Positions 11,641-22,935 of a DNA stretch of 64,000 nt are shown in pieces. The translations under genes and the position numbers were made by a program. The notes beneath the pieces were generated by a model, which was not told the origin of the DNA, did no database searches, and worked only from the letters and a program-made list of their open reading frames with translations. This DNA is from Lolium rigidum (taxonomy: Eukaryota; Streptophyta; Magnoliopsida; Poales; Poaceae): positions 280,362,715-280,426,714 of the forward strand of contig NC_061510.1 of assembly GCF_022539505.1 (NCBI RefSeq), in the 5' to 3' direction. Positions within the stretch are counted from its first letter, which is position 1, and each line of letters begins with the position of its first letter.

Positions 11641-12245
11641 CCCTTGGTTTCTACTCCTACTTTGCCCGGTCAATTTGATGATGTTGCATATTCTCCTATT
11701 TTGCTTCCTAACCATGGTGCGGGTGTTGGACGAGGTGCTCGCCTTGAGCTTCGGATGATTCCCCTCCGGCTCCTCCTCGCTGCCCCTGTTCACGTCGATC
11801 CGGTGGAACCGTGCATGGCCCATGCACCGTCCTCGGTCGCCGTGCTGCTGCCCGCGCATGTGCCTCAGCACACTGCCGCGCCTGGCACGTCCTCGCCTTC
11901 TGCTGAGGAGCGCCCTGCGTCGCCCACGCCTGGGTCGCCCGCGGCGACGCCTGCTGCCTCGTCGCCTGCCTCCTCAGCTGGGCCGCCTCCATCGCCGACT
12001 GGGCCCATCACCGCCCCTGTTGCCCGCGCCACCGGCACCTGCTGCCTCGTCGCCTGCGCCTGCATCGCCGTCTGCCTCGCCACCTGTGACCACAGTTCCC
12101 CCTTCTACCGTGGCTGCCCCTGTGCCATCTCGACCTCACACTCACAGTCGGAGTGTCATCTCTCGACCTAAGGAGCGCACTGATGGGACTGTTGCTTGGC
12201 TTGCCGCGTGTCTGTGTCAAGCGGTTGCGGATCCTACTGCTGAGC
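11641..12245 (+). pseudogene. Copia integrase-RT linker, Pro/Ala-rich
   Basis: A low-complexity Pro/Ala/Ser-rich stretch connects integrase to reverse transcriptase, as in most Copia polyproteins. Frames change inside it, so the exact reading path is unclear. Confidence 0.5.
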
Positions 12246-13783
12246 CTCGTCATTATTCTGCAGCCATGCAGATTCCTCATTGGCGTCAAGCTATGGACCT
12301 TGAGTATCAGGCTCTTCTCAAAAATAAAACATGGTCCTTGGTTCCGCCACGGTCAGGTCTCAATGTTATTGACTGCAAATGGGTGTTCAAGGTGAAGAAA
12401 CATGCAGACGGTACCATTGAGCGCTATAAGGCTCGCTTGGTGGCAAAGGGATTCAAACAGCGGTATGTATTGATTATGAGGATACATTCAGTCCTGTTGT
12501 CAAGCCAACCACCATTCGTATTCTCGCTTTCCGTGGCCGTTACTCGTGGGTGGTCTCTCCGCCACCTGGACGTTCGTAATGCTTTCCTTCATGGAGTTCT
12601 TGATGAGGAGGTTTACATGCGTCAGCCACCTGGGTTTGCTGATCCTTCTCGTCCTGACCATGTCTGTCGCTTGGTGAAGGCCTTGTATGGCCTTAAGCAA
12701 GCTCCTCGTGCCTGGCATGCACGCCTTGGAGCTGCTCTTCGTGCTCATGGTTTTATTCCCTCTACAGCTGACACGTCCCTGTTTCTGCTTCAGCGTCCAG
12801 AGGTCACTATGTATCTCTTGGTCTATGTTGATGATATTATCCTGGTCAGCTCCTCCGCTCACCGCTATCGATCGTCCGGTTGCTTCTCTTGGGGCTACTT
12901 TTGCTGTGAAAGATCTTGGGAAACCGCACTATTTCCTTGGTCTTGAGGTGACTCATGATGATACTCGGACCGTCTCTCACTCGAAGAAATATTCTCGTGG
13001 ATTTGCTTCGTCGTGTCTGGCATGCTAGACAAGTAAGCCTCGCTATGACTCCGATGTCCACCGCGGATGTCCTTACAACTGTCGATGGTGTGCTCTTGTC
13101 TTCTGAGGATGCGACGGAGTATCGCAGTGTTGTTGGTGGTCTTCAGTATCTCACTATTACCAGGCCGGATATATCTTATGCGGTTAACCGCGTCTGTCAG
13201 TATTTGCACTCACCCAGAGATCCTCATTGGGCTGCTGTGAAGCGCATTCTGCGCTATATTCGCCATACACCGTCCTATGGACTTCGTCTTCGTTCTGCTC
13301 CTTCAGCCTTGTTGTCTGCATTCTCTGATGCGGCACCGGGCTGGTAGTCCCGATGATAGGCGATCCACGGGGGATATGCAGTATTCTTTGGTCCTAATTT
13401 GATCGCCCGGAGTGCTCGCAAGCAAGCTACGGTGTCTCGGAGCAATGATCGAAGCCGAGTATAAAGCTGTGGCAAATGCTACCGCTGAAATCATCCGGGT
13501 GCGCTCATTGTTACGAGAGTTGCGCATACCGCAAGCTCGTCCTCCTGTTCTTTGGTGTGACAACATTGGGGCGACATATCTGTCATCTAATCCCGTATTT
13601 CATGCTCGAACCAAGCACATCGAAGTTGACTATCATTTTGTGAGGGAACGTGTTGCACGGAAGCTTCTTCAGATCAGGTTTATCTCCTCCAAAGATCAAC
13701 TTGCCGACATCTTCACAAAGCCACTGTCCTTGCCCTTGTTTCAAGGTCGTCGGCGCAATCTCAACTTGTTAGATGTTAGATAA
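12246..13783 (+). pseudogene. Copia reverse transcriptase and RNase H, frameshifted
   Basis: The RT begins with a [16 protein letters not shown] block, then [26 protein letters not shown] and the polymerase block [18 protein letters not shown]. The active site YVDDI is near 12826-12840. After further breaks near 12465, 12870 and 13015, the RNase H follows. It ends with [24 protein letters not shown] and LADIFTKPL, and a stop at 13781-13783. There are at least four frame changes, so this copy cannot make a functional polyprotein as assembled. Confidence 0.88.
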
Positions 13784-13805
13784 CAGAGTTGAGATTGAGG
13801 GAGGG

Positions 13806-13933
13806 TGTTAGACTGTATATGTACGTAGAGCTTCTGTGTATTATACCTGTAACATTGTACATATTGTACACTATAAATATAAACCCTACGCCAACCCTAT
13901 TGGGTGTCGAGCGTTCCCAAACCCTGTTTTACA
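13806..13933 (+). repeat. 3' LTR of Copia element (128 bp)
   Basis: TGTTAGACTG...TTTTACA, matching the 5' LTR at 127 of 128 positions. It is preceded by a purine tract and followed by the caagg target duplication. Confidence 0.95.
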
Positions 13934-13938
13934 CAAGG

Positions 13939-14356
13939 ACATCTCACCCTTGAACTTTCTTCGACAACTTTAAAGATTTGGGGAACTATCCTTGAAGAGG
14001 AAATCATTCCTGTAGGCCCAGCAGACCAGCATGATGATCTCAAAAGAGAAGGGCTGGTTGATTGCCTGCTTTAAACCGAAGATGAATTCTAGGACCGGAG
14101 TCTGTCGAAACTGGGCCACAGGAGGAGACCAACAAGGGTAGAGATATTGCCAACACATTACGAAAAAATGGCACTCAAAAAAGAGATGATCCGAGCTCGA
14201 GAATGACCTATTCTTCTCCGATTTTCTTCTAATGTGGTGCAATTTGTTTCCTTTGAAAGTGTGGAAGTTAACCAAGACATTTATGGCAATTGAGAGTGTT
14301 GGGTGGATATACATATGAAGGCACAACCATGCGATATCATCGTCAATATTCATCAT
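13939..14356 (-). pseudogene. LINE-type reverse transcriptase zinc-binding domain, degraded
   Basis: Reading leftward, the frame contains SSSDHLFFECHFFVMCWQYL and then FGLKQAINQPF and CWAYRNDFLFKDSSPNL. This matches the layout of the zf-RVT domain at the C-terminus of plant LINE-like reverse transcriptases: a DHLFFEC Cys/His block, then W...RNDF.F. Stops occur just downstream. The same frame resumes at 8516 across the Copia insertion, so the Copia element landed in an already decaying LINE fragment. No RT palm motif is visible here. Confidence 0.6.
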
Positions 14357-14730
14357 CTACGTATAATTCATCTGCAACAAAACCAATTTACAAGCCTAAA
14401 AGTACGCTCAAACAACAGACCACTACAGAGGGGACGACGACCAACAATCATCAAAAACACATTACAACCAACGCCACAAAACTACCTATGACCTAGGTGT
14501 CACCTACACATGCTCACAACACCAAAACCCACACCAAAGGAAAAACTAGCAGTACGGAGTGACCCTTCGCTCGTGAGGGGTTCCCCAGGCGTTTAGTTTT
14601 CCTCTGCCTCCCGTCGGCGGCCGCCTCCGATCTGGCCGCCTGTGTGGCCTTCAGGCCATGGAGGTGCGGCGGATCACGGCTCTCATTGGCGGGAGGGCTC
14701 TGTGGTGACCCTGCATACCACTGCATGTTG
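14357..14730. other. unassigned sequence between LINE fragment and large LTR
   Basis: No coding frame was recognised. The first part is A/C-rich and the last 150 bases GC-rich. Confidence 0.35.
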
Positions 14731-17700
14731 TAGTATGCCAGTCGTTGATATAACATTCGCGAAGTACCATTCCGCAAATATCACATCCCTCAGAGTAGTA
14801 CAACAGAACATAGCAAGGTCCATAACTCATTCACATATTATTACAATACACATACACCAGTCGTCTCGGAGCTCCTCTTGGGTCCTAAGAGGAGATCTCC
14901 TGGGTTCGAGGTGAACCCAACTCAACTTACAATACCATTGTCTCATTAAACAAAACATTTATTTAATCGAGCAGCCACATGGTAAGAGTTTGTGCTGCTC
15001 GGCTACTGCTACTCCTCAGATATCTCTAGGCTTGTTCTTCTCCGGAAGCCTCCCCGGATCCGTAGACGATGATGTAGTCTACGCCTTCAACTCCTCCCGA
15101 GAGGTCGGTGCATCATAGCCGATAACCTCGGCTCCTTCATTGTTGTCGTAGTCCTCCTCCGGACGGTTCGGACAATCTAAGCATGGGATTTAAGAGTGGT
15201 ATGAGTACGAGCGTACTCAACAAGTTCATTATAGATAAGAGGTGTTTAATGCACTAGCTACGATATTAGACCGGAAAGTCTAATACCAATGCAAGTTTTG
15301 ATAAACATTTCTTCAAGAGATTGCTTTTATTTCAAAGAGCTATGTCCGTCAGCCTTCACCGGTTTACTAGAACTTCATGGAGCTCCTTTCCGGCCGCGTT
15401 CGCAGTTCCTCAATCCCGAAACAGGGAGTGACAGGTCACAGTTCTTTACACTCTGCAGAGGTGTGTTGCTTTACCCATAAGAGATCTTAACCTTGGTGCC
15501 AACCGGGCAATTCCCCGTCCACACTTCCTATGGTGTGAGGCCCGGTATAAGGTCTAGCCAATCATGTTCCTCCGCTACCTCGAACACCCACCCTTTTGTA
15601 AGATTGTCCTCCCCTATATCCATGATGAGACCGTTCCGGGCATTAATATGCCTTCCCCTATCATCATGGATAGACCGTTCCGGACACCTTACAATCCCTC
15701 ATAGACCGCAATACCGTGGGGACTTAGGACTCCCCAGCCTCACCATCTTGCTCCTTCGGGCGACAAGTGTACTACGGACTATGCCGTGGGGACTTAGGAC
15801 TCCCCAGCCTCACCAGCTTGCCCCCTTGGATTACAAGTGTACTACGGTAAAGCGCATCCGTTGATGAACGAGAGGTGGAAACACTTTTGACTACTCCGTC
15901 CCACTCCGGATCTTATGGTTAACACGGGTATTACGACACAAGAATCACTGGCGACATTTGTTGTTTAATCCTAGATGGATATAAACCCGTGCAATGGAAC
16001 CTCCACCATATCAACACAATCCATGGTTCCATTGCCCACCACTTAGTTAGATTCATAGTTATGAAAGTAGTGGTTTTATTTTTGTGCAATAGTGATAACC
16101 ATAATACTTTGCAAGTAATTTGATAGAAATACTCAAATGACATGAGCAAGTGATGAACTTGCCTGAACACCGCAAAGTTCTGCAGCTTGGAAGGTATGGA
16201 CTCGACCCTTGTCCTCTTGTTCTGAAAAATAGCATCATTGTCCGATAAGGGCAATGGTTAAAGAAGCAATAATGCATGATTCCAGTTTTAGGGTTTGTTT
16301 CCCCCCCTTCCGATGTCGTTGTTATTTTATGAGAGGTTAGATACTAAGAACATCTTAGGGATACTTGAATTAGAGTAAATCCAACCTTGAAATGTTGTCA
16401 AGGTGTTTTGAAGTCCAAAGGCATTAATGGACTTATTTTTGTTATTGAAAAATATATGTGTGATTTAAATGATTATTTAAATCCTCAAATTAAGACCCAT
16501 CCTTAATTGTCTTCAAAAATTCTCTTTGATATTTTATTTAGGTAGAGAATTTTATGCTGATCAATTTTCATATTTTTAATTATTTTTTTTAGAGCTCTTA
16601 TCAATTTTCTATTTAATTTCATAGTTTCTGGTTTTTAATGAAATTGTGAAAAGTCTGTTTTGCCCCTTGGGCCCACTCGTCGGTGGCCCAACGGGTTAGG
16701 TCGGCCGACCCACCGGTCCCGGCCCGACCAGCCCCACTTCTCTCTCTCTCGCGCGCGTGTGTGTGAAACCCTAACCCTAATCCCCTCTGGCGATTCTCGT
16801 CGCCCATGCCTTTGCCGCCCGATTCCGGTGAGCTTCGCCGGAGTTGGCCCCGCCGTGGTGCGTAATCGATGCGCCTAACGACGGCGGTTCTCCTCATCCG
16901 CGTCGATCTGGAGCGGCGCTGCTCCATCTCGTCTTCGTCTACCTCTGCGGCGGCTAGGGTTACGGGATCTGGCGATCCCGCCGCTCCTGGCGCTGTGGTG
17001 CCGCCGTGGCTTCGCCACCGTGTGCGCGAGCTGCCGTGGTACCGCCATGGCCTGGCGCCGCCGTGCTCCGGTGCGTGCCGCCGTGGCCGCCATGGCTACA
17101 CTGTCCTTCTCGACTCCAAGTAAGTGCGCCTCCCCTTCTGCTCCTCTTACGTGCCTCGTCCTTCTTCCTCTCGCTAGCTCTACTCGTCTGTGTCGTGCTT
17201 GCCTGCACAAGAGCTGTTGTGCTCTTCTGTAGCGCCATGGTGTCTGCTCTTGTTGTGCCAAGCTGCTGCGCTATGCATGTGCTGCTGCTGTGTGAAACCC
17301 TGCCATATCTTTGTGCAAGAATTCTTGGTCTAATTGATTGCTATTCTTTCATTTCTTGCTTAATTCCCTCTCTGTGGCTCGTTCTTGTTACTATGCTCGC
17401 CGGATACTCAAGTGTATTCATATTCTGCTTGCTCATGAGCATCTTGTAATGCTCATGGACTCGCTAAATTGCTACTCGGACATGCTACAACTAATTCAAT
17501 TGCTTGCTTAATGGCTTTGGTTGTTGTTATGGCTTAATCATATGTGTGTGCCATTCATGTCTAGCTTGATCCAGTGGTACATCATGTATTTGATGTGCTT
17601 CTGGATACAATTATAAAGCCTGATGCCCTTATCTGGGATGCAATTGTTCAGTTATTTAATTATCTGTTCATGTGTCAATTACTTGGAATGAGTTCTAGCA

Positions 17701-18982
17701 TGCAGTAGCATGCTCTAGCAAGCTTCTGGTGATCATGTGATCACCAGTTGCTTGTAAAAGCTGCTCCTTAGTGTCTGTGGCTCACTGTTGCTCACTCTGT
17801 GCCGTGTGTGTATCATACGGACTTAACCTCGGTGGGTATTGCTTGTTGGCTTATGCAATCGCTGTTGCTTGCACTGATCCATTGGATCACTGCAAAGCCC
17901 TGTTGCTTTTATTGATTTGTTTTGTTCACTTATCTGTGTTGCCTGAATTCTACTGAAGTGGATAAGTGATGTGAGCTGCTGTGCAGTTGTGATCATCTAA
18001 TTAATTGTGACAGGGCTAGATGGATGCCAACTCTCAGTTGTGTACCCTAGCCCTTTACTGAATCCAAATGGATAATGAGGTATAGGTTCTTGTGCTGGCT
18101 TAGGGTTGAGGTGGCCCTGGCAGCACTTGTGTTGCTGTCCTGGTTGCTCCCCTATCTGTGGTTTGCCATGATTTGTGTTGGCTGGCTGGAATGGATTAAT
18201 TGTTCACTGGCCTGGTCCAATCTTGGACTTCCAGTGACCTTTTGGTGTTGACAAAATATATAGACACATGATAGTCTATCATGTCTGATGGCTTAGCTAG
18301 CTATGGGTTGTCAAGTGAGATTGGTAGCTAGCCAGACTTTGAATCCATGTTGGATTTCTCTGGTTATGTCCCAGTGTGGACATAACCAGTGTTCCCTGGA
18401 TGATTTCTACTGGCTGTTTTCTCTGTTTGCTTCAACCAAATGACTGGATAGCCAAATGATGATACAATCTGGGTTTCCTACCCTTCTGTGCTCCTGTGAT
18501 GCATAGCATGCTTATATATGAGCAAAACTTGGTTTTGCTCAGGTTGATTTGGTTTATACCTCACTCCAGCTCCTAGAATGAGTTGTTGGTGTAGAGGATT
18601 GCTTCTGGTGGTTTTGATTTGCCTGCCCTTCTCCTCCTTGCAAGCTTGTGAATCTTGGTTTGGTTCAGTGGTGATCTGAGACAGGTTGAACAGCTCTGGC
18701 TGTTCTTCCTGTTCTTGGTGTTCTTACTCTTTGGAGATGCTGCCGATGAAATGGCTAGGGTTCACTGTTGAAGAGGTTTATATATGGCTGGCCTCTTCTC
18801 CCCCTGGTCGACAGCAAGGTCTGGTCCTTTTTGGTGACTCTCCCAGGCTTGTGTGCTGTGAGGCATGCACACTAGCTGGTGAGCTGCCTGTGTGTTTGCT
18901 GCTTGGTACTTGGTCCAGTGAGTGGATCAGCTCGGCTGATCATGGTCATATCCTCTCATTTTCATTTTTCTTGTTAACCTGC
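14731..18982 (-). mobile_element. large non-coding LTR-like repeat, related to the elements at 22936 and 51165
   Basis: Like those two elements, this stretch is non-coding. It carries a paired gagta-cgagcg-tactc motif near 15207, and the palindrome-containing ctctgcagaggt near 15449-15460. That motif also occurs near 23600 and 51839 in the same order. A GC-rich block at about 16660-17120 resembles a promoter and leader zone, and 17120-18982 is long, T-rich and non-coding. Part of it (about 15526-15970) is repeated after the gap at 20311-20648. The exact ends are not resolved. The solo LTR at 18983 interrupts it. Confidence 0.45.
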
Positions 18983-20210
18983 TGATGTCTACAGGAGCTT
19001 CTATTCTTGTAGACAGTGTTGGGCCTCCAAGAGCAGAGGTTTGTAGAACAGCAGCAAGTTTCCCTTAAGTGGATTACCCAAGGTTTATCGAACTCAGGGA
19101 GGAAGAGGTCAAAGATATCCCTCTCATGCAACCCTGCAACCACAAAGCAAGAAGTCTCTTGTGTCCCCAACACACCTAATAGGTGCACTAGTTCGGCGAA
19201 GAGATAGTGAAATACATGTGGTATGAATAAGTAGTAGCAACGGCAACGACACCAGAAAAGTGCTTTGCCCAGGACAGTAAACAAGCAGTAGTAATGCAGC
19301 AGTAGTAATGCAGTAAAACAGTAAACAAGCAGTAGTAACTCAGCAGTATTTAGGAACAAGGCCTAGGGATTACACTTTCACTAGTGGACACTCTCAACAT
19401 TGATCACATAACAGAATAGATAAATGCATACTCTACACTTTTGTTGGATGATGAACACATTGCGTAGGATTACACGAACCCTCAATGCCGGAGTTAACAA
19501 GCTCCACAATAATGCTCATATTTTAGTAACCTTTAGTGTAAGATAGATCAACGAGACTAAACCAAGTACTAGCATAGCATGCACACCGTCACCTTCATGC
19601 ATATGTAGGAGGAATAGATCACATCAATATTATCATAGCAATAGTTAACTTCGCAATCTACAAGAGATCATGATCATAGCATAAACCAAGTACTAACACG
19701 GTGCACACACTGTCACCTTTGCACACGCGCAGGAGGAATAAACTACTTTAATAACAAATCACTAGAGTAGCACATAGATGACATTCAACTAGATCACATA
19801 GAGAGAGAGATGAACCACATAGCTACAGCGGAGCCCTCAGCCCACGGGGTGGATTACTCCCTCCTCATCATGGAGGCGGCGATGGCGGTGAAGATGGCGG
19901 TGAAGGCGGCGGTGGAGATGGCTCCGGGGCAATTCCCCGTCCCGGCGGGTGCCGGAGAGCAGAGTTCTGTCCCCGAATTGGAGTTTCGCGATGTGGCGGC
20001 GCCCCGGAGTCTTTCCGGAGTTCCGTCAAAAGTTATCGAAGTTTTAGGTCACGACGGCTTAAATAGGCGAAGAATCGGAGTCGAAGGGTCTCCGGGGGCC
20101 CACACCCTAGGGGGCGCCCCCTTGGCCGCGCCGGGTGTGGTGTGGGGCCCCCGTGGCTCCCCTCCGGTCCTTCCGGGTGTTCCGGATGCTTCCGATGAAA
20201 ATAGGAACTT
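18983..20210 (-). mobile_element. LTR of the 1478-2906 family, minus strand, truncated by the assembly gap
   Basis: It begins TGATGTCTAC, the complement of the family's GTAGACATCA end, and runs colinearly with the complement of 2906 back to about 1712. It then disappears into the Ns, so roughly 235 bp of the LTR start are not assembled. The 5 bases before it are cctgc; the matching duplication would be inside or beyond the gap. Whether it is a solo LTR cannot be decided. Confidence 0.8.
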
Positions 20211-20310
20211 NNNNNNNNNNNNNNNNNNNNNNNNNNNNNNNNNNNNNNNNNNNNNNNNNNNNNNNNNNNNNNNNNNNNNNNNNNNNNNNNNNNNNNNNNN
20301 NNNNNNNNNN
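20211..20310. other. assembly gap of exactly 100 N
   Basis: A round 100-base run of N usually marks a gap of unknown size. It joins the end of one repeat to the middle of another. Confidence 0.98.
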
Positions 20311-20648
20311 TGGTGTGAGGCCAGGTATAAGTCATAGCCAATCACTGGGCCCTCCCGCGACCTCATACCCATCCTTTTGTAATCCACTGGCCTCGATCGA
20401 CTCTATGAGCAATCCCTGGGCCAGCCCGTTACAATCCATCATAGGTACATCCCTCAGTAGAAGCAATGGACTTTGTCCCCCGGGGCTTTCTCCCTTCCTA
20501 AGCATATCCCAGCTGGCCACCTGCAGTTGTACCCGTTGATATGCGAGAGGGAAAAGAACAGCTGACTACTCCGTCCCACTCCAGATCTTATGGTAAACAC
20601 GGTTATTACGGCGCAAGAACCATTGAACGACATTTGTTGTTATTCCTG
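20311..20648 (-). repeat. fragment of the large LTR-like repeat seen at 15526-15970
   Basis: The segment starts tggtgtgaggccaggtataa and ends in gacatttgttgtt. It matches 15526 onwards in order, including ctactccgtcccactcc and atcttatggt. It is a second, partial copy whose continuation is lost in the gap. Confidence 0.7.
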
Positions 20649-20920
20649 ACAAGGGATTAACTTGTCAATGCCTACAAGTTGTAGACTAGGGTTTCACGGA
20701 AAGTAGAGGGCAAGTAGATCTCGAATGTTTTAGCCGAAAAGGTGCTCGACTGCTAAAAACTAGGGTTGTGTTGACAATAAGATCGATCCCTTCTTCGTCC
20801 CTCGACTCCCCCTTATATAGGAGGCGGAGCCGAGGTTTTCGTGTTATACAAGTTACAAATACCGGGAGACTCTTTGAGTTCGTCCCGTATAGTTACAAAT
20901 CTCTTTATTCCTAATCTATC
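20649..20920 (-). repeat. fragment of a Gypsy-type LTR
   Basis: The piece (acttgtcaatgcctac, then cccttatataggaggcgg) has the look of Triticeae Gypsy LTRs in reverse orientation. The TATA-like tatataag, read on the minus strand, is near 20812-20819. It ends at ctatc, where the minus-strand Sirevirus 3' LTR starts. Confidence 0.5.
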
Positions 20921-22197
20921 TGAAAGTTCAGAGATGGTAAACCTAGAGGGGGGGGGGTGAATAGGTTTCTACAAATTTTAATTCTTTCTTTGCAATATTA
21001 GGCTTTGCGGAATATAAAGGTGAGCCTAATGCAAACTAGGTGAGGCAACCTATATGAAGATACAAGTAACTCAAGCACGAAGGCTCTCAAAGGCAATTAT
21101 ATCACAAGTAAGGAGTTCGGTTAGAGATAACCGATAGCACGCGGAGACGAGGGTTTATTCCCGTGTTCCCTTCCTTTGCAAGAAGGTACGTCACGTTTGG
21201 AGGGGTGGACGTCCCACGAAGGATTCCCCAACGCCACGAAGGCTCACCCTATTCTCCGGAGCCTATCCCACGAAGGAATAGCTCACTTACTTGTGGTAGA
21301 CTTTGAGGTAGCCTCCAAACCTTCACAATCTTGTCAGGAGAAAATCCATTGCCCGGATGATTCCGGACCTCTCTTGCCCACCTAGGGTTTCTAAAGAACC
21401 CTAGAGAGCAAGTATCTTGATGAATACAAGGGGAACAAGATTTGGCTTGGTAGAACGGTAGATCGGGGCCTCCTCTATCTTTTCCCCGGAGGGATTTGAG
21501 TTTGGGTGGAGGAGGAGGGAGATCTGAGGCTTTTGGTGTTTCTAGCAATGGAGTATGTGAGGGAGAGCTCAAGAACAACTTGTAGTGTAGTGCCTCACAG
21601 TTCAGAGGTAGGAGAAGGGGTTTTTATAGTGTCACTTGAAATTTGGCCGTTGCAACTTGACACCTCAGCTTTTGCTTCGAGGAACCCGGTCAACCGTGCC
21701 TGGGACCGGACCATCCGGTCCAGACTGGAGCTGAGGCCGGACCTTGACCGGGGCGAGATTTGTCGCGCAGTACATGCCTCCGGATGTCACCAGGGCATGA
21801 CCCGGTTCGCGCCGGGGCGCCCGGTTCTCAGCCCGGTCCGACCGGGTGCATGACCGGACCAGGCCGGTCCAAACCGGGTCTGTGACCGGGCCATGACATG
21901 GAGGGTTCTGTGTCTTACAGAACATGTCCCCTGTTGGCACCAGTCCAGGGGCCGGTCGGCGCCGGGCTGGCTGGTGCCAGGGCCGGCCTGACCGGTCCTA
22001 TGGCCGGGCAGGTGCTGAAGAACCCTTCTTGATTTTTGTCGAAGTGGGGTCTCCCTTTACCTTCTTGTTCCATTGATACACCATTATGCCTCTTTGGCTA
22101 ATACCTGGGAATAATCTCATAGACATGTATTAGACCAAATACTCTAGCACGGCATCATTGTTACCAAAATAATGGATAAGGGTAAAATACCCTTACA
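20921..22197 (-). repeat. Sirevirus 3' LTR (1277 bp)
   Basis: On the minus strand it starts TGTAAGGGTATTTTACCC and ends AACTTTCA. A TATA-like ctataaaaac lies near 21620-21629. The U3 part (about 21690-22020) is packed with accggt/ccggtc motifs, including GGACCGGA-CCA-TCCGGTCC at 21703-21721, an 8-bp perfect stem. Repeated palindromes in U3 are a known trait of Sirevirus LTRs. Confidence 0.88.
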
Positions 22198-22212
22198 ATC
22201 TCCCCCTTTTTG
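22198..22212 (-). other. polypurine tract of the minus-strand Sirevirus
   Basis: The minus strand reads aaaaagggggagat directly before the LTR start TGTAAGGG. This is the usual Sirevirus polypurine tract that primes plus-strand DNA synthesis. Confidence 0.85.
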
Positions 22213-22687
22213 GTATACGATGACAAACCGAGCTAGAGTCACATATAGATATTATGATAAGCTTTAAACCTTGATTCCATATAAGATGTTAAGACAGCTC
22301 CCCCATAATGTGTGCACTTGGAGAATTTGCGTTTGAATGCAAAGTGCACCATTTGTGGAATATGAGAAGCTCCCCCAATATCTTTAGGAAACAAGCATGG
22401 TATGGACATGTGTATATCAATATATATATAAGCAAAAAGCATAATCACCTTAATATAGAGATTAAGCATGCAAGTACTTGTCCATACACAAATTATTTAA
22501 AGTAGCAAATGGTTCTTGGAATGAAAAAGCAAGCAAACAAGCACAATACATATAAGAAGCAAATAAGGTATCAAGCATGGCTTGTGCAACCAAGGAACCC
22601 CGTGATCCTAGACTCTACTCTCTTCTCCCCCTTTGGCATCGGAACACCAAAAAGGCGAAGAAAAGAGTAGGGATGCTAGCGCTCCCA

Positions 22688-22935
22688 TCAATAGAACTCT
22701 GTCCCAGCAGGTGGAGAGCCGTCATCATCATCCTCATCCTCATCCTCATCACCATCATCATCATCATCATCATCTTCATGGCCTTCATTGTCTTCATCAT
22801 CATCTTCTCCATATCCAGCAGCATCAGGATCCTGAGCATATCTAGGAGGAAGACCACCATGAGCATACATGGAGAGATCAAAGTTCTGGAGAATCTCATC
22901 ATCAATGGGAGGCATCTCCCAAGTGGATGCAACCA
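22688..22935 (-). pseudogene. C-terminal part of the Sirevirus 3' reading frame (downstream of the nested insertion)
   Basis: The frame continues VASTWEMPPIDDEILQNF, passes YAQDPDAAGYGEDDDE and ends in a poly-Asp/Glu tail and a stop at 22688. It joins in frame to the minus-strand frame ending at 35868 once the insertion and one aacca copy are removed. The acidic tail is encoded by a (CAT/ATC)n microsatellite at about 22721-22773. Downstream, GATGCCAAAGGGGGAG-type sequence follows, as is usual after Sirevirus coding regions. Confidence 0.7.
22721..22773. repeat. (ATC)n-type microsatellite inside the 3' reading frame
   Basis: Tandem catcat and catcct triplets encode the Asp/Glu tail on the minus strand. 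Confidence 0.9.

Larger units (their letters stand above)
8517..13933 (+). mobile_element. complete Copia LTR retrotransposon with short LTRs
   Basis: The element has LTRs of 128 bp at both ends, a tRNA-Met-type primer site (TGGTATCA) immediately after the 5' LTR at 8645, and a purine-rich tract (gagattgagggaggg) before the 3' LTR. It is flanked by the 5-bp duplication caagg (8512-8516 and 13934-13938). The order gag, protease, integrase, reverse transcriptase, RNase H is that of Copia. The LTRs differ at one of 128 positions, so insertion is recent. Even so, the coding region is broken by several frameshifts. Confidence 0.95.

Noticed and set aside
19810..20540. Frames running through the N gap
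   Set aside because: They cross undetermined bases and lie in LTR sequence.
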